NCBI GenBank assembly: GCA_036172665.1
Contig: CM069873.1
Location: 40,642,001 to 40,706,000, forward strand
Length of the DNA: 64,000 bases
From: Prosopocoilus inquinatus
Taxonomy: Eukaryota > Arthropoda > Insecta > Coleoptera > Lucanidae
Reading direction: 5' to 3'
A program made the position numbers and the translations under genes. This document shows positions 60,850-64,000 of the stretch, piece after piece; within the stretch, counting starts at the first letter, position 1; every line of letters begins with the position of its first letter. The notes beneath the pieces are model-generated. The model worked only from the letters and a program-made list of their open reading frames with translations. It was not told the origin of the DNA and searched no databases.

Positions 60850-61310
60850 TTGACGATGTATTGTAACAAAAAGATGCGCAATAACTCATCCACACATTAG
60901 CAAAAAGTGATTACGCAATATCGGCTCCAGAAAATTATGACACATTTGCACTATTGGAAAATCCCAACCATACTCTGACCTAGATCTCGAGATCCGACGC
61001 TTTTCCCGGATCGTACACCTAGTGTTACGTAATCTTAAGCGAACATCTGGATATTTCATAATTATATCCAATAAGATTAGGTCAGAAGAGAGTGGAACTA
61101 GCATGTAACAGGAATGACGGAAGACTGATTAGCCAAGACAGCCAAAAACAATAAACCACATGGCAAGACGACCCGTTGGAAAACCACCAAGAACATGAAA
61201 GGACAGCTGGCAATCTACCTCACAGGAACAAGAATGATATCGAATCCAGTACTAAACAGGCACTGTACCTAACAAAAGAGGAAGAAGAAGAAGAAATTAG
61301 GTCACCCAAA
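60850..61310 (+). pseudogene. Possible non-LTR retrotransposon 3' remnant
   Basis: The plus strand near 61155-61215 reads RRPVGKPPRT then KDSWQ, resembling the basic RRP.GRPR..W motif at the C-terminus of several non-LTR ORF2 proteins. It ends in a GAA-rich tail (about 61275-61298), as some such elements do. No reverse transcriptase domain remains. Confidence 0.35.
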
Positions 61311-61464
61311 TCATGGAAATAGCTTCATGTAAATTTCGAAACTTGGAAATAGTTCGGCAAGAGTAGAGTTCGACAACAGTTGACAAAGATCCGACAGTTT
61401 GAACTAGTGCTAGTACGCAAAACTTCATGACTGACTAGAAGTGCAACCCTTTTTGTCATGTAAT

Positions 61465-61600
61465 AAATAATAATCCCCTTTTCATCCTTTCTGTTCCCAA
61501 TTCTTTTAGAAATCTGTACAAAGTTAAACTTCTATTTTCTTAGTAGCGCCTGGTTTTCGAAATGAAAGCCAGAAATTGATTTCCGCTTCGTTTCGCTCTT
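61465..61600 (+). repeat. Family X repeat, core copy
   Basis: CCTTTTCATCCTTTCTG, CCAATTCTTTTAGAAATC, TAGTAGCGCCTGGTTTTCG and GAAAGCCAGAAATTGATTTC follow the family order. Confidence 0.62.
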
Positions 61601-61778
61601 TTTCTCTCTTCCTTAGTTTTAGTTTTTTGCTTCCAAAAAGATACTTTACGTATGAAAATATTTCAAACAAAGATACCAAGTCTTTAAATGTGAAATTTAC
61701 ACTAATAAAAGGGATTTTTTTTTTAATTCTAATATAATCAAATTTTCTTAGTCTAGCTAGGACAAACTGAAATACAAT

Positions 61779-62112
61779 GTCATATTGTGGCGCGCCAACC
61801 GGCTTAGCGCAAGGCGTCAAGAAGTCGGTTCGCTGTTATGTGTCATCGGCCGTCACGCCACCGGGGCCTACATCGAACAGACTGGAATCTTCAAGCGTAG
61901 AGAGTTCCAGACGGCGACGAATGATATAAAATCGCCCGGAGTTGACTCACCAGTCAGTCGAATTCGAACAACGATCGTCGAAGTTAGATTTTAGTGTGTA
62001 AATAAATTGTTACAAATAAATTAGTTTGTAAGCGTTATTAAATTACGATTAAGTTTTTACCGAGTGTTTTATTCGTTTAAATAAATAAACATAAACCCTA
62101 GAAACGTAATAG
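61779..62112 (+). mobile_element. Probable 5' LTR of a gypsy-type element (edges uncertain)
   Basis: GC-richer DNA starting TGTCATATTGTGGCGCGCC with no TATA box, an initiator-like CAGTCAGTCG region (about 61950), AATAAA signals (62003, 62017) and an AT-rich 3' part. It lies just before a TGGTGTCAGGTGTGGGG stretch (62114) that may be the primer binding site. The 3' LTR is outside the window, so the edges cannot be verified. Confidence 0.55.
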
Positions 62113-62210
62113 TGGTGTCAGGTGTGGGGTTTGTGCAAATAAATAAACAATTTAAAGTAAATTAAATTTAATCAGATTATTAAATAAATACAGTATCGAA
62201 AAAAAAAACA

Positions 62211-63653
62211 ATGGCTACGAGAAAAGTGTTGTTGAAAGACTTAAACGTGGCCGAATTAAAAACCGAATTGGAAGAACGAGAGTTAGAAACCTGTGGTTTG
62301 AAAGGCGCACTTCAACAGCGTCTCCGATCCGATTTGTTGACAGCTGGCGAAGATCCAGAGACCTTCCTTTTCGAAATTTCGTGTGGTCCCGCCGATTTTA
62401 ATAAAATCCTGAAAGATGAACTTCGAGAACAATCCAGAAATTTAGAGCAAAAGCTTCTAGAACAATCTGGAAATTTCAAGGACGAACTTCGAGAACAATC
62501 TGGAAATTTCAAGGACGAACTTCGAGAACAATCTAGAAATTTAGAGGAGAAGCTTCTAGAACAATCTGGAAATTTCGATAAATTACAGAATAAATTGTTG
62601 GAACAATCTAGAGACTTAGACGAAAAATTTCTAGAGCAATCCAGAAATTTCGACGAGAAACTTCTAGAACAGTCCGGAAATTTGAAGGGTGAATTTCTAG
62701 AACAGACGAAAGGACTCGAAGATAAACTAGTGGTAAAAATATCGGAAGAAACAAGAAACCTGCAAGAAAATGTGGAAGAAATAATATTCCAGCATGATAA
62801 CAAAATCAAAAATCTGGAACAAATCATGGCGGGGTTGCGAGTGTTCGAGGATCAGCCACCAGTAGAAGTACTAGAAAATAATGAAACCCGAATTGTGGAA
62901 GGACCAGCAGAAAATTCGAAATTAAAAATAAAACCACCAACGTTCGATGGAAAGTCTTCTTGGCCCAACTACTTCAAACAGTTCGAAGCAGCAGCAAAGG
63001 CGAACAGATGGACGGCCAGCGAAAAAGCCACTTCGTTAATTGTGGCCTTGAGAGGGGACGCTATCGATGTGCTACAGACGATGCCGCCAGAGGAACAAGA
63101 AGACTTCGACAAGCTGGTGAATAGGATGGAAATGCGTTACGGACAGGCCCATCTGACCGAGGTATACCATGCGCAGTTGAGGAATCGCTGTCAGAAATCC
63201 GGAAATCTTCAGGAATTCGAAGCAGACGTTGCGCGTCTAGCCCAGTTGGCATATCCCACAGCTCCTGTTGAATTCCTCAAATGTTTGACGATGCAGACCT
63301 TCATAGATGGAATCCGTGACACAGACAACCAGCAGGCATTGAGAATGACCCATCCGAAGACATCCAAGAACGCATTGGCTTATGCCTTGGAATTTGAAGC
63401 GGCGAGACGAGTTTCAAGAGGGCATGTGCGGCTATGGACTTCCAAGAGGAAGAAGAAGAAGAGTCCGCCAACGCCAAGGTGGGATCTGCTAATAAGGGGC
63501 AATCCAAGGAATATGCCACCGCCGAGGATGTTTGCCGCATTGTGGAACAGGTCTTCAAGCAGAAGAAGCCGCTGGTGTGGCCAGGAGGAAGGACATGTTC
63601 GCAGGCGATGTCCAAAGCCCAGACAGGATCCAAGAAAGCCACAGTTAAACTAA
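62211..63653 (+). CDS. gag: Gypsy-type gag, with frame disruptions near its end
   Basis: The 480-codon frame encodes the structural protein that forms the retrotransposon particle. Residues 8-42 (LNVAELKTELEERELET) look like a SAP-type helix pair. Residues about 65-190 are successive 11-residue repeats of the type NFKDELREQSG, a hendecad coiled coil. Residues about 245-400 form a retrotransposon gag core (PPTFDGKSSWPNYFKQF, MRYGQAHLTEVY). From about 63418 the gag-like text (MDFQEEEEEESAN, EDVCRIVEQVF) moves to the -1 frame. A degenerate zinc knuckle (RWCGQEEGHVRRRCPK) is back in the original frame. The first Cys is missing from the knuckle. This copy is probably damaged at two sites. Confidence 0.85.
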   Translation: MATRKVLLKDLNVAELKTELEERELETCGLKGALQQRLRSDLLTAGEDPETFLFEISCGPADFNKILKDELREQSRNLEQKLLEQSGNFKDELREQSGNFKDELREQSRNLEEKLLEQSGNFDKLQNKLLEQSRDLDEKFLEQSRNFDEKLLEQSGNLKGEFLEQTKGLEDKLVVKISEETRNLQENVEEIIFQHDNKIKNLEQIMAGLRVFEDQPPVEVLENNETRIVEGPAENSKLKIKPPTFDGKSSWPNYFKQFEAAAKANRWTASEKATSLIVALRGDAIDVLQTMPPEEQEDFDKLVNRMEMRYGQAHLTEVYHAQLRNRCQKSGNLQEFEADVARLAQLAYPTAPVEFLKCLTMQTFIDGIRDTDNQQALRMTHPKTSKNALAYALEFEAARRVSRGHVRLWTSKRKKKKSPPTPRWDLLIRGNPRNMPPPRMFAALWNRSSSRRSRWCGQEEGHVRRRCPKPRQDPRKPQLN

Positions 63654-64000
63654 GCCGGGTCGGTGCAGAGGGACAACTGTCGATCCATATTCAAAGGCCC
63701 CCAAAGACGAAAGCCAACCAAGTAATATCCCTACGGAAGTTAACCAGCAGTGTCTTCGTGGATGTTACCATTGATGACATTCCTCACACCATGTTGTTGG
63801 ATACGGGTGCGACGAAGACCATCCTAAGACCCGACGTCATTAAGTCATCTGGACGCACTGAGCCGACCAAGTGGAGACTGAAAACTGCAACTGGAACTCC
63901 AATAAAGCACCGTGCACTGGTAGCGGACATAGAGGACGAGGCAATTTTGGGCATGGACATCATGTGTGCCCACGGGTTTCAATTGGACTTAAAGCGTGGC
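63422..64000 (+). CDS. pol: Gypsy-type pol start with aspartic protease (cut by window end)
   Basis: The -1 frame relative to gag stays open to the window end. It contains the retropepsin core MLLDTGATKTILR (catalytic Asp at about 63800, in D-T-G) and EAILGMDIM near 63950, matching the second conserved protease block (ILG.D). Reverse transcriptase, RNase H and integrase would follow outside the window. The gag-pol overlap in the -1 frame is consistent with programmed frameshifting in this class, but no slippery site was identified. Confidence 0.82.

Noticed and set aside
62312..62827. 171-codon minus-strand ORF opposite gag
   Set aside because: Antisense shadow of the 33-bp repeats encoding the gag coiled coil.

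Overview
This window looks like gene-poor nuclear DNA from an arthropod, most likely an insect. The evidence is AT-rich non-coding sequence, GT-AG introns, DD34D mariner, Tc1-like and hAT transposons, R1-like non-LTR fragments and a gypsy-type LTR element. There are no bacterial operons, no rRNA and no convincing host gene. One 55-bp candidate exon at 46370-46424 could belong to a large gene whose introns span the region, but this is weak. Nearly all recognisable content is mobile DNA in various states of decay, separated by unique stretches, some GC-richer and possibly cis-regulatory.

Layout. 1-1740: unique AT-rich DNA. 1741-6535: a long inverted-repeat (foldback) element. A complete hAT transposon (2920-5183, perfect 8-bp target duplication, two-exon transposase) sits in its loop and a small TA-flanked MITE (5639-6034) sits in its right arm. 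7141-8128: a second long-TIR element. 10551-11470: inverted arrays of a 21-bp repeat. 12928-14212: a long-TIR element carrying a nested ribozyme repeat. 16750-18090: R1-like non-LTR 3' fragments. 21900-22270: mariner fragment. 24553-25105 and 30464-30640: relatives of the 12928 element. 26039-27747: non-autonomous hAT with an 8-bp duplication. 30640-31130: non-LTR endonuclease fragment. 35107-36990: mariner relic broken by a solo-LTR-like insertion. 41008-42278: nearly full-length mariner. 43646-44248 and 47307-47708: two related TIR elements. 51286-52781: Tc1-like relic. 53003-53225: (GA)n tract. 56849-58659: paired inverted elements. 61779-64000: 5' end of a gypsy-type retrotransposon (LTR, gag, start of pol), cut by the window edge.

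The most unusual content is a set of hammerhead-ribozyme repeats. Copies at 13356-13922, 42864-43220, 43997-44095 and 49128-49629 share a unit of about 310 nt. The three larger ones carry at least one hammerhead whose core, stems I and II and cleavage triplet can be read directly; the 99-bp copy has none but starts its second strand at the cleavage site. All four switch strand internally (head-to-head), and all are flanked by similar direct repeats; three of these are perfect 12-13 bp duplications. Stem III is a self-complementary palindrome without a loop, which suggests cleavage as a dimer, as known for hammerheads linked to Penelope-like elements. Two further, unrelated palindromes (40206-40408 and 49925-50141) carry hammerhead-like cores of the same architecture. 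No reverse transcriptase for these repeats is present here, so they resemble non-autonomous retrozymes or Penelope pseudo-LTRs. All assignments come from reading the sequence; no database search was possible.
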